A stretch of 35,402 bases of DNA from Chloroflexi bacterium UBA4730 (GCA_002404155.1 DHJC01000054.1:1-35402), one strand, 5' to 3'; shown: positions 16,018-23,797, counted from the stretch's first letter. The notes: generated by a model not told the origin, from the sequence alone. Made by a program: numbers and translations.

Positions 16018-17174
16018 GACGCGAGTGCCCGCCGGGTGGCGTCGATGACCGCGTCGATCTGCGCGGCGCTGATGAGGAGCGGCGGGAGGTAGCGCACGAC
16101 GGTCGGGCCCGCGCCGAGCGCGAGCACGCCATGCTCCTGGAGCCCTTTGAGCGTCGGCCCGGCGTTCTCCTTGAGCTCGATCCCCTGGATGAGGCCCAGG
16201 CCGCGGACCTCACGCACCTTCGGCGACCCGATCGAAACGAGGCCGTCGTGCAGCTGCGTCCCACGCTCCGCCGCGTTGCGAGCGAGCCCGAGGCGAAGGT
16301 GCTCGTCGATCGCAGCGACCGCCGCGGCGCACGCGAGTGGGTTGCCGCCGAAGGTCGTCGAGTGCGAGCGCTTGGGCAGCTCCCCGAGCGCCCGCGAGAA
16401 CGCGATCGCGCCCATCGGCACGCCGCCGGCGATGGATTTCGCGAGGCAGAGGACGTCGGGCACGATGCCGAACTGCTCGATCGCGAACATCGTGCCGGTG
16501 CGCCCGAAGCCGGTCTGCACCTCGTCGACGATGAGAAGCACGCCCCGCGCGCGGCAGAGTCGCGCGGCCTCGGCGATGAACTCGTGAGTGGCCGGGCGTA
16601 CGCCTCCCTCGCCCTGCACGAGCTCGACGATGAACGCGGATGTCTCCTCCGTGAGCGCTTCCTCGAGGGCCTCCGTCTTGTTGAACGGGATGTGGCTGAA
16701 GCCTTCGAGGAGCGGGCCGAAGAGCTCGCGGTATTCCGGGCCCCACGTCGCCGAGAGCGCGCCCATCGTCTTGCCGTGGAACCCCCGCATCGTCGCGACG
16801 ACCTTGGTCCGCTTCGTTGCGAGCCGCGCGAACTTCAGGGCCCCCTCGACCGCCTCGGTACCGCTGTTGCACAGAAAGATGCGATCGAGCGCGGCCGGCA
16901 GGATCCAGGCAAGCCGGTCGTACAGCTCGGCGCGCCGGTCGTTGTAGAAGAGCTCGGTGCAGAACGACAGCGTGCGAGCCTGTTTCGCGAGCGCGTCCGC
17001 CACCGCGGTGTTCCCGTGACCCAGGTTCCCCGAGCCCTGCCCGCCGACGCAATCGATGTACTGGTGACCGGTGTCGTCCCACACGAGCGCGCCGTCGCCG
17101 CGCACGAGTGCGAGGTCGCGCTTCTGGTACAGCCCGGACGTATGCGCGGTCTCGCGCGGAATGACGTCGCTCAT
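16014..17174 (-). CDS. lysJ: LysJ, [LysW]-aminoadipate/glutamate semialdehyde aminotransferase
   Basis: This is a class III PLP-dependent aminotransferase of the ArgD/LysJ family. It converts the LysW-bound semialdehyde to LysW-lysine or LysW-ornithine. It has 386 residues, a normal length. The cofactor-binding Asp is in LLIVDEVQTGFGRTG, the Schiff-base Lys is in CLAKSIAGGVPMGA, and the N-terminal CVGGQGSGNLGHGN block is typical. The ATG overlaps the lysZ stop by four bases (ATGA). Its place between lysZ and lysK supports the LysJ name over a stand-alone ArgD. Confidence 0.92.
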   Translation of the reverse strand: MSDVIPRETAHTSGLYQKRDLALVRGDGALVWDDTGHQYIDCVGGQGSGNLGHGNTAVADALAKQARTLSFCTELFYNDRRAELYDRLAWILPAALDRIFLCNSGTEAVEGALKFARLATKRTKVVATMRGFHGKTMGALSATWGPEYRELFGPLLEGFSHIPFNKTEALEEALTEETSAFIVELVQGEGGVRPATHEFIAEAARLCRARGVLLIVDEVQTGFGRTGTMFAIEQFGIVPDVLCLAKSIAGGVPMGAIAFSRALGELPKRSHSTTFGGNPLACAAAVAAIDEHLRLGLARNAAERGTQLHDGLVSIGSPKVREVRGLGLIQGIELKENAGPTLKGLQEHGVLALGAGPTVVRYLPPLLISAAQIDAVIDATRRALAS

Positions 17175-17950
17175 GCGTGGATGACCGTACGCACGCGCGG
17201 GTCACCCGTGGCCTTGCGGATCACGACCTCGCCGACGCCGCCCTCGATCGCCTCGCGCGCGGCAAGGATCTTCTTCTTCATCCGGCCCTGGGCGAGTCCC
17301 TCCGCCTCATCCAGCGTCGTCTCCGCCACGAGCGACGCCGGGTCGTTCACGTCGCGCAGCAGACCCGCCACGTTCGTGAGGATCAGCAGCGCGTCCGCCT
17401 CGATCGCCACGGCGATACGCGCCGCGACCCGATCGCCGTCGACGTTCACCGCTTCGTTCTCCATCGAGAGCGCGAGCGGCGCGATGACCGGCACGCGGCT
17501 GGGGGCCATGAGTTGGCGCAGGAGGGGCACATTCACGGCCTTCACCGTGCCGGTGAAGTCGTCGCGGAGGATGACGGTCTTCCCGTCCTTCACCGCGCGC
17601 ACGACCTTCCGCTCCGCGACAAGGAGCCGGCCCGAGAGACCGGACAGGCCGATCGCGTCGACGCCTCGCGCCTGGAGCTTCTCGACGTAGTGGAAGTTCT
17701 CGATCCCGAGGGCGGCCATCGCAAAGAGCTCGAGCGTACGGCGGTCGGTCCGTCGGCTCTGGTGGCCCGACGGCGAGATGATGGTCTCGACCGGATGACC
17801 GAACCGCTCCTGCAGCGCATCGGTCTCCGCGGAGGCCCCGTGGACGAGCACGATCTCGTCCGATCGCGCGACGTCGGCGACGAGATCGGCGACGCTGTCG
17901 CGGTCCACCCCGGCCGATCCGCCGGCCTTGATGACGGCGCGGAGGGTCAT
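17171..17950 (-). CDS. lysZ: LysZ, [LysW]-aminoadipate/glutamate kinase
   Basis: LysZ phosphorylates the side-chain carboxylate of the amino acid carried by LysW. This 259-residue protein has the amino-acid kinase fold. The N-terminal VIKAGGSAG phosphate loop, the LVHGASAETDAL segment and the nucleotide-site block VNVDGDRVAARIA with LLILTNVAGLL are visible. The ATG at 17950 overlaps the lysY stop by four bases. The length and blocks match LysZ/ArgB. The context of lysY upstream and lysJ downstream supports the LysW-dependent form. Confidence 0.92.
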   Translation of the reverse strand: MTLRAVIKAGGSAGVDRDSVADLVADVARSDEIVLVHGASAETDALQERFGHPVETIISPSGHQSRRTDRRTLELFAMAALGIENFHYVEKLQARGVDAIGLSGLSGRLLVAERKVVRAVKDGKTVILRDDFTGTVKAVNVPLLRQLMAPSRVPVIAPLALSMENEAVNVDGDRVAARIAVAIEADALLILTNVAGLLRDVNDPASLVAETTLDEAEGLAQGRMKKKILAAREAIEGGVGEVVIRKATGDPRVRTVIHA

Positions 17951-18966
17951 GGATGCAATCCGGGGAACTCGAGCCCCGCGGTCTCGGCGAAGCCGCACGC
18001 GACGTTCATCGCCTGCACGCCGTTGCCGGCCGCGCCCTTCATGAGGTTGTCGATGGCGCAGAGAGCCACGACGCGATCGCCACGCGGGTCTAAGGCGAAG
18101 CCGACGTCCGCGAAGTTCGAACCCGCGAGGAGCTTCGGCTCGGGGTTGCGGAAGATGCCGGTCCGCTCCTTCACGATCCGGACGAAGGGCTCGTTCGCAT
18201 ACGTGTCGCGGAAGGCGCGCCAGCAGGCTTTGTCGTCGACCGGCGACGTCACCGGCACGTGCGCGGTGGCCAGCACGCCGCGCACGAGCTCGACCGCGGT
18301 GACCGAGAGCTGCACGCGCACGCCCAGCTCCTGCTCGACCTCCGCAGTGTGGCGGTGGCCGACGGGCTTGAACGAGCGCACCACGCCGGACCGTTCGGGG
18401 TGATGGGAGCCCTCGCCGGGCTCGCGCCCGCCCTCGCTCGAGCCGACCTTGCACTCCACGACGACCGGCCGCGACGGATCGATGAGGCCCGCACGCGCGA
18501 GCGGCAGGAGGGCCAGGAGCGTGGCCGTCGCGTTGCAGCCCGCGCCGGTGACGAGCTTCGCCGTCCGGATCTCGTCACGATGGAGCTCCGGGATCCCGTA
18601 CACCGCCGCGCCGAGCAGCTCCGGATGCGGATGGTCGCCGTCGTACCACTCGCGGTAGCGCGCCGCGTCACGCAGCCGATGATCCGACGACAGATCGATG
18701 ACGAGCGTTCCGCGCGACCGGAGCTCCGTGAGCCGGTGCGCGCCGTTGGGCAGCGACAGGAACAGGACGTCGCACCCGGTGACCTCGTCGTAGCGCACGA
18801 AGTGGAGCGACGAGCGTTTCCGGAGGTTCGGATGGGCGACCGTGACCGGCTTCCCTGCCAGGGACTCGCTGCCCGCGACGATGTCGCCGACCTCGGGGTG
18901 GCCGGCGAGCAGCCGCAGGAGCTCACCGCCGGCGTAGCCACCGGCGCCGATGACGCCGACCTTCAT
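17947..18966 (-). CDS. lysY: LysY, [LysW]-aminoadipate/glutamate semialdehyde dehydrogenase
   Basis: LysY is an ArgC-like NADPH-dependent reductase that turns the LysW-bound acyl phosphate into a semialdehyde. It is 339 residues long. The Rossmann motif VGVIGAGGYAGGELLRLL starts the protein. The catalytic Cys is in TGAGCNATATL, a conserved His is in GEGSHHPE, and the C-terminal block DNLMKGAAGNGVQAMN is typical. Its ATG overlaps the lysX stop by one base. Nothing in the sequence separates the lysine from the arginine branch. Confidence 0.92.
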   Translation of the reverse strand: MKVGVIGAGGYAGGELLRLLAGHPEVGDIVAGSESLAGKPVTVAHPNLRKRSSLHFVRYDEVTGCDVLFLSLPNGAHRLTELRSRGTLVIDLSSDHRLRDAARYREWYDGDHPHPELLGAAVYGIPELHRDEIRTAKLVTGAGCNATATLLALLPLARAGLIDPSRPVVVECKVGSSEGGREPGEGSHHPERSGVVRSFKPVGHRHTAEVEQELGVRVQLSVTAVELVRGVLATAHVPVTSPVDDKACWRAFRDTYANEPFVRIVKERTGIFRNPEPKLLAGSNFADVGFALDPRGDRVVALCAIDNLMKGAAGNGVQAMNVACGFAETAGLEFPGLHP

Positions 18967-19817
18967 CAGCGTTCGGCGACTTTGAGGGCGTAGTCGACGA
19001 CCCGACCGGGGATGTTCACGCCGGTCGTGTCGATGGAGTTGCGGAACTCCATCGTGTAATTCACCTCGTTCACGAGGAGCCCTTCCTGGCCCTCGAAGAC
19101 GTCGATCGCGACGACGCCTCCACCCACGGCCTTCGCGGCGCGGACGCAGAGGTCGTCGAGCTCAGGAGTGACCTCGCATTTCGTCGCCTTGCCGCCGCGC
19201 GCCGTGTTCGTGATCCAGTGGTCGGAGTAGCGGTAGATCGCGCCGATGGTCTCGTCGCCGACGACGAACGCGCGGATGTCCCGGCCGGGCTTCGACACGT
19301 ACTCCTGGATGTAATAGATGGAGTGGATGTACGTGCCGAGGACGTCCTTGTGCTCGAGGATGGACTCCGCGGCGTCGCGATCGTTCACCTTCGAGAGGAG
19401 GCGACCCCACGAGCCGACGAGCGGCTTCAGCACGGCCGGGTAGCCGAGCTCCTCGACCGCGGCGAGGGCGGCCTCGGGCGTGAACGCGAGACGCGTCCGC
19501 GGTGACGGCACGCCGTCGCGGATGAGCCGCATCGTGGTGAGGAGCTTGTTCCCACAGACGTCGGCGACCTCGAACGTATTCACGGTCGGGATGCCCCACA
19601 TCTCGAGCACCGAGAGGGCGTACAGCGCGCGCGAATGCTGGATGCAGCGCTCGAGGACCACGTCGACGCCCAGCTCCGGCTTCTTCTCGAGCGCAAGGAC
19701 GAGCTCGCGGTCGTCGATGACTTTCGTGGCGACGCCACGCCGCTCGAGCTCTTCGAGGAGGAGCTTCTCCTCAACGCGTACCCGCGAGAGGAGCACACCG
19801 ACGGTGCGGTTACTCAC
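18966..19817 (-). CDS. lysX: LysX, LysW ligase for alpha-aminoadipate or glutamate
   Basis: LysX is an ATP-grasp ligase of the RimK/LysX type. It attaches the amino group of aminoadipate (LysX) or glutamate (ArgX) to the C-terminal glutamate of LysW. The 283-residue protein has the ATP-grasp core: AVLKPLVGSWGR, YIQEYVSKPGRDIRAFVVG and the metal-binding end LLVNEVNYTMEFRN. The ARGGKATKCE segment is characteristic. The GTG start lies eight bases inside the end of lysW, so the carrier and its ligase are tightly coupled. Substrate choice is not decidable by eye. Confidence 0.92.
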   Translation of the reverse strand: MSNRTVGVLLSRVRVEEKLLLEELERRGVATKVIDDRELVLALEKKPELGVDVVLERCIQHSRALYALSVLEMWGIPTVNTFEVADVCGNKLLTTMRLIRDGVPSPRTRLAFTPEAALAAVEELGYPAVLKPLVGSWGRLLSKVNDRDAAESILEHKDVLGTYIHSIYYIQEYVSKPGRDIRAFVVGDETIGAIYRYSDHWITNTARGGKATKCEVTPELDDLCVRAAKAVGGGVVAIDVFEGQEGLLVNEVNYTMEFRNSIDTTGVNIPGRVVDYALKVAER

Positions 19818-19983
19818 CCCAGTCTTCTTCGGCCTCCGGTGCCAACGCGAGCGCGAGCGGCGCGGTGGCGGTCACCTCGAGCTCCGCGCCGCAGTCCGGG
19901 CACGAAACGATCTCGCCCTTCACGGCGTCGGCACCCACGGAGACGTTGCCGTCGCACTCGGGGCATTTGCTTGTCGCGGGCAT
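19810..19983 (-). CDS. lysW: LysW, amino-group carrier protein
   Basis: LysW is the small acidic carrier on which lysine or ornithine is built. The 57-residue product has a zinc ribbon with two Cys pairs, KCPECDG and VSCPDCGAELE, and the diagnostic C-terminus EDWGE, whose last Glu is the attachment point. Start choice: the ATG at 19983 has GGAGG (19999-19995) 11 bases upstream, and the longer open frame before it is the remnant of another gene. It is the first gene of the operon and overlaps lysX. Confidence 0.95.
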   Translation of the reverse strand: MPATSKCPECDGNVSVGADAVKGEIVSCPDCGAELEVTATAPLALALAPEAEEDWGE

Positions 19984-19997
19984 CCGACCCGTTACCT

Positions 19998-20014
19998 CCC
20001 TCAGCTGATGAGGG
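19998..20014 (-). promoter_or_regulatory. Hairpin overlapping the lysW ribosome-binding site
   Basis: On the minus strand CCCTCA and TGAGGG form a 6-bp stem around a 5-base loop. The 3' arm runs into the GGAGG of the lysW ribosome site, so folding would partly hide it. It could also be a weak end signal for the broken GGDEF gene. No U-tract follows. Confidence 0.35.
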
Positions 20015-20018
20015 AACT

Positions 20019-20510
20019 TTAGCTGAGCCGACCCCGCGCGCGAGCCTTGTCGGCGTACATGCGCTCGTCCGCTTTCGCGATGAGCTAATCCGCGAGCAGG
20101 CCGTCGTCCGGGAACGCGGCGATCCCGAACGAAACGCGGGGCAGCGTGTGTGGCATGCCGCCCCACCTGTAGGTCTGCTCGGGGAGCTCGTGGCTCGAGC
20201 GCGTCACGAGGGCGCGCGCCGCGTCGATCCCGGTGCGAGCGAGGAGCAGCACGAACTCGTCACCGCCGAAGCGGGCCACCACGTCCTCGGCTCGCGCGGT
20301 CGTGCGAAGGGTCGTGCCGACCGAGCGGAGCACCGAGTCGCCGACGAGATGGCCGGCCGTGTCATTCACCGCCTTCAGACCGTCGACGTCGCACAGGATG
20401 ACGCAGAAGGCGTCGCCGTGACGCCGGGCCTCGGCCGTCTCGGCCTCGAGCCGCTCGACGAGGACGGCCGTCCTCGTGTCATTCGCGATCTCCGCGCAGG
20501 TCGCGTTTGC
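20019..20510 (-). pseudogene. GGDEF (diguanylate cyclase) domain, broken at both ends
   Basis: The core of a GGDEF domain is clear. It has RLEAETAEARRHGDAF, VILCDVDGLKAVND and an intact signature RFGGDEFVLLL, then VSFGIAAFPDDG. The frame hits a TAG (20085-20087) after GLLAD. The same frame continues past it with LIAKADERMYADKARARG, the usual last helix, to a TAA at 20019-20021. One substitution therefore truncated the gene. At the 5' side the normal DPLTGLxNR start is missing: sequence homologous to the domain stops near 20510 and becomes the antisense of a plus-strand fragment. No sensor domain is present. It is almost certainly inactive. Confidence 0.75.
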
Positions 20511-20545
20511 CGACTCGTGCTCCAACCTCAGCCGTGCCGCGCCGG

Positions 20546-20793
20546 CGCCAACCGGTCCGGGTCCGGTCATCAAGGGGAACTGGGTCTGGCTTCCCAGCAT
20601 CGGCGTGCCGCTCGACGCGTGGGGCTTCGCGCCGCCCGGTACGGTCGACTCGACGGGCTTCGGGTTCCCCGGGGCGAATGGCAACTACACCAACGGCGGA
20701 ACTTCGTCGCTGCTCGGCATGAGCGCGAACTGCCCTCCAGGCGCCAACACGAATCGGCAGACAACGCAGGGCATTCAGTCGGGCTGCCAATAG
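20546..20793 (+). pseudogene. Orphan C-terminal fragment of an unknown, probably secreted protein
   Basis: A plus-strand frame from about 20546 reads PGPVIKGNWVWLPSIGVPL, then AWGFAPPGTVDSTGFGFPG, then a Gly/Asn/Thr-rich tail ending at 20793. The composition (Gly, Asn, Thr, Pro, aromatic) suits an extracellular protein and differs from antisense translations in this window. The upstream part of the frame is antisense to the GGDEF remnant, so no start exists. A strong terminator follows 28 bases later. I do not recognise the family. Confidence 0.4.
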
Positions 20794-20821
20794 CGCTGAC
20801 CTTCGGCTGCTAAGACGAATT

Positions 20822-20850
20822 GGGGCGGCCCGTTTGGGCCGCCCCTCTTG
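20822..20850 (+). terminator. Intrinsic terminator
   Basis: GGGGCGGCCC and GGGCCGCCCC form a perfect 10-bp stem around GTTT, followed by TCTTGTT. It lies just downstream of the orphan plus-strand fragment and presumably ended transcription of that gene. Confidence 0.8.
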
Positions 20851-20974
20851 TTCCCTTCGATCGGGCCGGAGTGGCTAACGCGGATTTCGCGCTCGAGTTA
20901 GGGCGCCGGGCTCGTCGAACGGCCTCCCCTGGGCGAGTGACCAAGCGCGGGCGTGCCCAAGGTTCAATGCCGCT

Positions 20975-21217
20975 GTGAGCGCCATTATCGAACACCTCTG
21001 TGCCAGCCAAGCGCACCAAATACCGGAAGATGTCGCCGACCCAGTGATCGGGTACGCCGGTAGCTCGGCCTATTGCCCTGCGGGCGCGGCCGAGGGACAC
21101 GACTGGCGCGCGACCGGGGGCCGGACGCTCGCGACGGTCCGCGAGTGGCTGGGGCGGCCGGCCACGATCGAACGGGACGACGACGCGAAACTGCTGAAGA
21201 GCGGTGTTGGCGGATGA
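20975..21217 (+). CDS. Small GHDW-motif protein of unknown function
   Basis: An 80-residue protein beginning MSAIIEHLCASQAHQIPED, with a central PVIGYAGSSAYCPAG and then EGHDWRATGGRTLATVREW. I do not recognise a named family. The hydrophobic start followed by AYCPAG...GHDW resembles the small protein at 11290. The GTG start has no Shine-Dalgarno site. Its stop overlaps the next ATG by four bases (ATGA), so the two proteins are made together. The next protein looks like a degenerate receiver, just as the gene at 11290 is followed by a true receiver. Confidence 0.6.
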   Translation: MSAIIEHLCASQAHQIPEDVADPVIGYAGSSAYCPAGAAEGHDWRATGGRTLATVREWLGRPATIERDDDAKLLKSGVGG

Positions 21218-21639
21218 GGTTCGGACGGAAGTCAGCTGAGGCGCCGCTGATGGCCAGCTCGCCCCAGGTCGCGGACGACGGGAGCATCCCATTGATCGAC
21301 GCTGAAGGGCGTGGCTTCGATCTGCTGCGCTCGATCGACCTCGGCCACAGCCTCTGGCGGACGAGCGTCCCGGCTGACCTTGACCAGCTCGGCCGCCGCC
21401 AGATGGTCGTTGTGACTGCCTACAGCCCTGAGGACATCGAGTTATCCCGACCGCTGATGCAACGGTTCATGACGATCGTGCTCGCGATGGGACTGGGGCC
21501 TCGGTACGCATCCCGAGCGCTCACCCTCGGCGCGGTCGGATACGTCGACGCGAGCACGGACGAAGGCGCCATCCGGGGCGTGTTCAGCGACGCTGTCGCA
21601 CGGGTTCGCATCCGACGTCTTCGAGAGGCCGCTGCCTAG
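21214..21639 (+). CDS. Unknown protein, possible degenerate receiver domain
   Basis: A 141-residue protein whose N-terminus (MRFGRKSAEAPLMASSP) is probably flexible. The C-terminal half reads like the end of a receiver fold. QMVVVTAYSPED resembles the strand with the switch Thr, and ALTLGAVGYVDASTDEGAI resembles the A..GA.GY.. segment, but with no conserved Lys. No phospho-acceptor Asp at the end of a strand is visible in the first half. If it is related to receivers, it cannot be phosphorylated in the usual way. It is coupled to the GHDW gene upstream. Confidence 0.5.
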   Translation: MRFGRKSAEAPLMASSPQVADDGSIPLIDAEGRGFDLLRSIDLGHSLWRTSVPADLDQLGRRQMVVVTAYSPEDIELSRPLMQRFMTIVLAMGLGPRYASRALTLGAVGYVDASTDEGAIRGVFSDAVARVRIRRLREAAA

Positions 21640-21648
21640 GTTCGCTAG

Positions 21649-21966
21649 TGTTCAGGTCGGCGGCGCACTTCGGACCGCGAAGTTAGAAAGGGTGAGCGCA
21701 CTATTCCGCCCACGGAGGGCAGGACTATTCCGGTCGGAAACAGTCTCATTCGACGTGTCTGCATCGCCGAGGAACACCTCATACATTTCAGCGAGGCGAA
21801 GATCACGACTTCGACCGTCTCGATCCTCGACGCCGAGTGGGTGTATTGCTGCGCCGGCATGGCGCTGGCCGGCCATCGGTGGGCGACCTTCGGTGAAGGC
21901 GTCACTATTGCGGACGCCGCTCGATTCGCAGCTCAGCGCGCGAAGGCGAGGTTTCCGTTGCCCTAG
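21649..21966 (+). pseudogene. Open frame without start codon, probable gene remnant
   Basis: Between TAG at 21646-21648 and TAG at 21964-21966 a frame is open with protein-like content. It includes IRRVCIAEEHLIHFSEAKI, then VSILDAEWVYCCAGMALAG and a helical end, DAARFAAQRAKARF. No ATG, GTG or TTG lies in this frame, so a start has been lost or the fragment was cut from a larger gene. I do not know the family. Confidence 0.35.
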
Positions 21967-22004
21967 GTGTGATTCCACGTCGTTTTTGAGACTCGTCGAC
22001 GAGC

Positions 22005-22691
22005 GTGGCCGATGGCGTCGATATCCTCGTCGCGGGGGAGCGGGGAGGGATCTCGATCGCCCTCCCGGTGACCACCGCGGTGGACGTGGGCCGGATCTTC
22101 CAGGCAGCACGGATGCGTCACGGCACGCCCGCGGCGGTGCTGACCGACAACGGCTGCATCTTCACCGCCGAGCACCGCGGCGGCAAAGCGGTGCTGCAGA
22201 CCGAGCTCGAGCGCCTGGGCGTGCGGCTCAAGCATTCCCACCCGTACCACCCCCAGACCTGCGGCAAGGTCGAGCGGTTCCACCAGGCCCAGAAGAAGTA
22301 CCTGGCCAAGCAGCCCGCCGCAACGTCGCTCGAAGCGCTGCAGGCTCATGTCGACCGCTTCGCGGCTCACTACAACACCCAGCGGCCGCACCGCGCACTC
22401 GGCCGACGGACGCCGCAGGAGATCTACGACGCGAAGCTCAAGGCCCGACCCTCCGCTGCGCCTGCGACCCACTTCCGGGTCCGCTACGACAAGGACGACG
22501 GGCATGGCTCGCTGACCCTGCGCTACGACTCCAAGCTGCACCACATCGGGATAGGCGCACGGCATCGGAATCGCGCGGTGGTGATGCTCATCGCCGATCG
22601 CGACATCCGCGTGGTCACGGCAGAGGACGGCGACCTGCTAGGTCACTTGACGCTCGATCCGAATCGCGACTACCAGCGGCAGTCGGCGTGA
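22005..22691 (+). pseudogene. IS481-type transposase, C-terminal part
   Basis: The frame holds the second half of an rve/DDE integrase core. The second Asp is in AAVLTDNGCIFT, the Glu is in GKVERFHQAQKK, and HYNTQRPHRALGRRTPQEIY is the usual downstream block. The N-terminal helix-turn-helix region and the first catalytic Asp are missing: recognisable sequence starts around IALPVTTAVDVGRIFQ. The element is therefore a 5'-truncated remnant. Its right end follows at about 22743. Confidence 0.85.
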
Positions 22692-22694
22692 ACG

Positions 22695-22743
22695 CTGTCT
22701 ACGATGTCTTGAGACATCTGTCTCCGATGTCTTGACATGACAC
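22695..22743 (+). mobile_element. Right end of the IS481-type remnant with two direct repeats
   Basis: CTGTCTACGATGTCTTGA (22695-22712) and CTGTCTCCGATGTCTTGA (22718-22735) differ at one base and are spaced 23 bases apart, followed by CATGACA. Such repeats are typical transposase-binding sites at an element end. The end lies about three bases from the 3' end of tRNA-Lys. No matching left end is present. Confidence 0.6.
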
Positions 22744-22745
22744 GG

Positions 22746-22817
22746 TGAGCCAGGAGGGATTCGAACCCACGACCAAGGGATTAAGAGTCCCCTGCTCTAC
22801 CGCTGAGCTACTGGCCC
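22746..22817 (-). tRNA. tRNA-Lys (anticodon CTT)
   Basis: This is a complete class I tRNA on the minus strand. The acceptor GGGCCAG pairs with CTGGCTC, the D-arm is GCTCAGCGGTAGAGC, the anticodon stem GGGGA/TCCCT has loop CTCTTAA (anticodon CTT), and the T-arm is GTGGGTTCGAATCCCTC. CCA is not encoded. Its 5' half is repeated at 25570-25609. Confidence 0.95.
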
Positions 22818-22818
22818 G
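22779..22818 (-). repeat. Left attachment-site repeat (within intact tRNA-Lys)
   Basis: This 40-base segment covers the tRNA-Lys 5' end through the anticodon loop. It matches 25570-25609 with one mismatch (G at 22794 versus C at 25585). Identity stops at the anticodon stem, a place where tyrosine recombinases often cross over. Confidence 0.7.
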
Positions 22819-22850
22819 ACTGATTTTGTTGGTTTTTCTCATGATAGTGA

Positions 22851-22894
22851 GCCGGGTGACTGTCTTCCGAGACCGGGTGATGTTCATGGGGTGA
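22851..22894 (+). repeat. CCGGGTGA-type direct repeats inside the left end
   Basis: GCCGGGTGA (22851-22859), ACCGGGTGA (22872-22880) and the weaker ATGGGGTGA (22886-22894) lie in the same direction between the tRNA and the recombinase gene. Similar copies lie near the right end. They could be arm-type binding sites of the recombinase. Confidence 0.45.
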
Positions 22895-23712
22895 CTACAC
22901 CGCCTTCTTGCCGTAGATCATCGAGAACGCCGGCCGCGCCATCTTGGCGAGCTCATCATCGGTGAGCCGCCCGGCGTACCGCTCGGTGACCTTCGGGTTC
23001 TTGTGCCCGGCCAGATGCATGGTCGTGTAGAGATCCGTCCCCGCGCGGAGCCAGTTCGTGATCGCGGTGTTCCGTGTGCGGTGGATCTTGAAGTCGACCT
23101 CCGCAGGCAGGTGTGCGCGGAGCCGGCGGAAGATCGCGGAGAAGCCGTAGTACGTGAGGGGCTCGCCGTGGCGGTTGAGGAACAGCGGACCCGGCTGCTG
23201 GGATGGTCGGTGGTCGGCGACGTACGACTCGACGAAGACGATCGCCTTCGGATCGACGGGGACCGTGCGGACCGCGGCCTCGGTCTTCGCCGCGCGATCG
23301 CGGACGTAGACGAAGCCGCGGCGGATGTCGAAGTCATCGGGCCACTGGATGCTGCGGAGCTCGTTCAGGCGAAGGCCCGTCGCAAGTGCGAGCACGACGA
23401 TCGCGACGTCACGCTCGCCGCACCCCGACTGCTCGGCCGTGCGCATGATGAGCGGGACGTCGACGTCCTTGAACGGCTTGCGTCGCGTGTTGGGCTGCGG
23501 TGAGACTTTCACGCCGCGAGCGGGTTGACAGAGAGGATCTTCGCCTGGACCAGCCACTCGGCGAAGATCGTGACCGAGCGGTCGTCGTGGTGCGCGAGGA
23601 ACGGCCGTTTGCGGCGGACCGCCAAAGTTCGCTTTTGATCCGGTCCCGCGCGAGGGAGGGCATGCCACACGCGACGTACGCCGGATCGCTGCTTCCCAGA
23701 CATTTCCGCCAC
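22895..23712 (-). pseudogene. Tyrosine recombinase (integrase), frameshifted
   Basis: The catalytic domain is complete. Arg is in ATGLRLNELRSIQW, the HxxR box is IHRTRNTAITNWL, the second His is in MHLAGHKNPKV and the nucleophile Tyr is in TERYAG. The SAM-like core-binding domain ends in another frame as FAEWLVQAKILSVNPLA and then hits a stop at 23509. The sequence continues in the catalytic frame as GVKVSPQPNTRRKPF. A single-base indel near 23515 explains this. The coding strand points toward the intact tRNA-Lys, and the gene end is 78 bases from it. If the shift is real, the enzyme is inactive. If it is a read error, the integrase is about 270 residues. Confidence 0.8.
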
Positions 23713-23797
23713 CTTGCGCCGTGCCCGCGAAAAAGCGAACCTGACTCACCAGGCCAGGTCGGTGACAGGAGACGTACGCGACCGCAGAATCGCACGT

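Noticed and set aside
14410..17690. Plus-strand open frames of more than 500 codons over the lysine operon
   Set aside because: They mirror lysK, lysJ and lysZ, which are certain from catalytic motifs and overlapping start/stop codons.
20085..20087. TAG in the GGDEF gene as a recoded (pyrrolysine or read-through) codon
   Set aside because: The domain is also missing its start, no recoding signal is visible, and other genes here use TAG as a normal stop (for example tig and the integrase).
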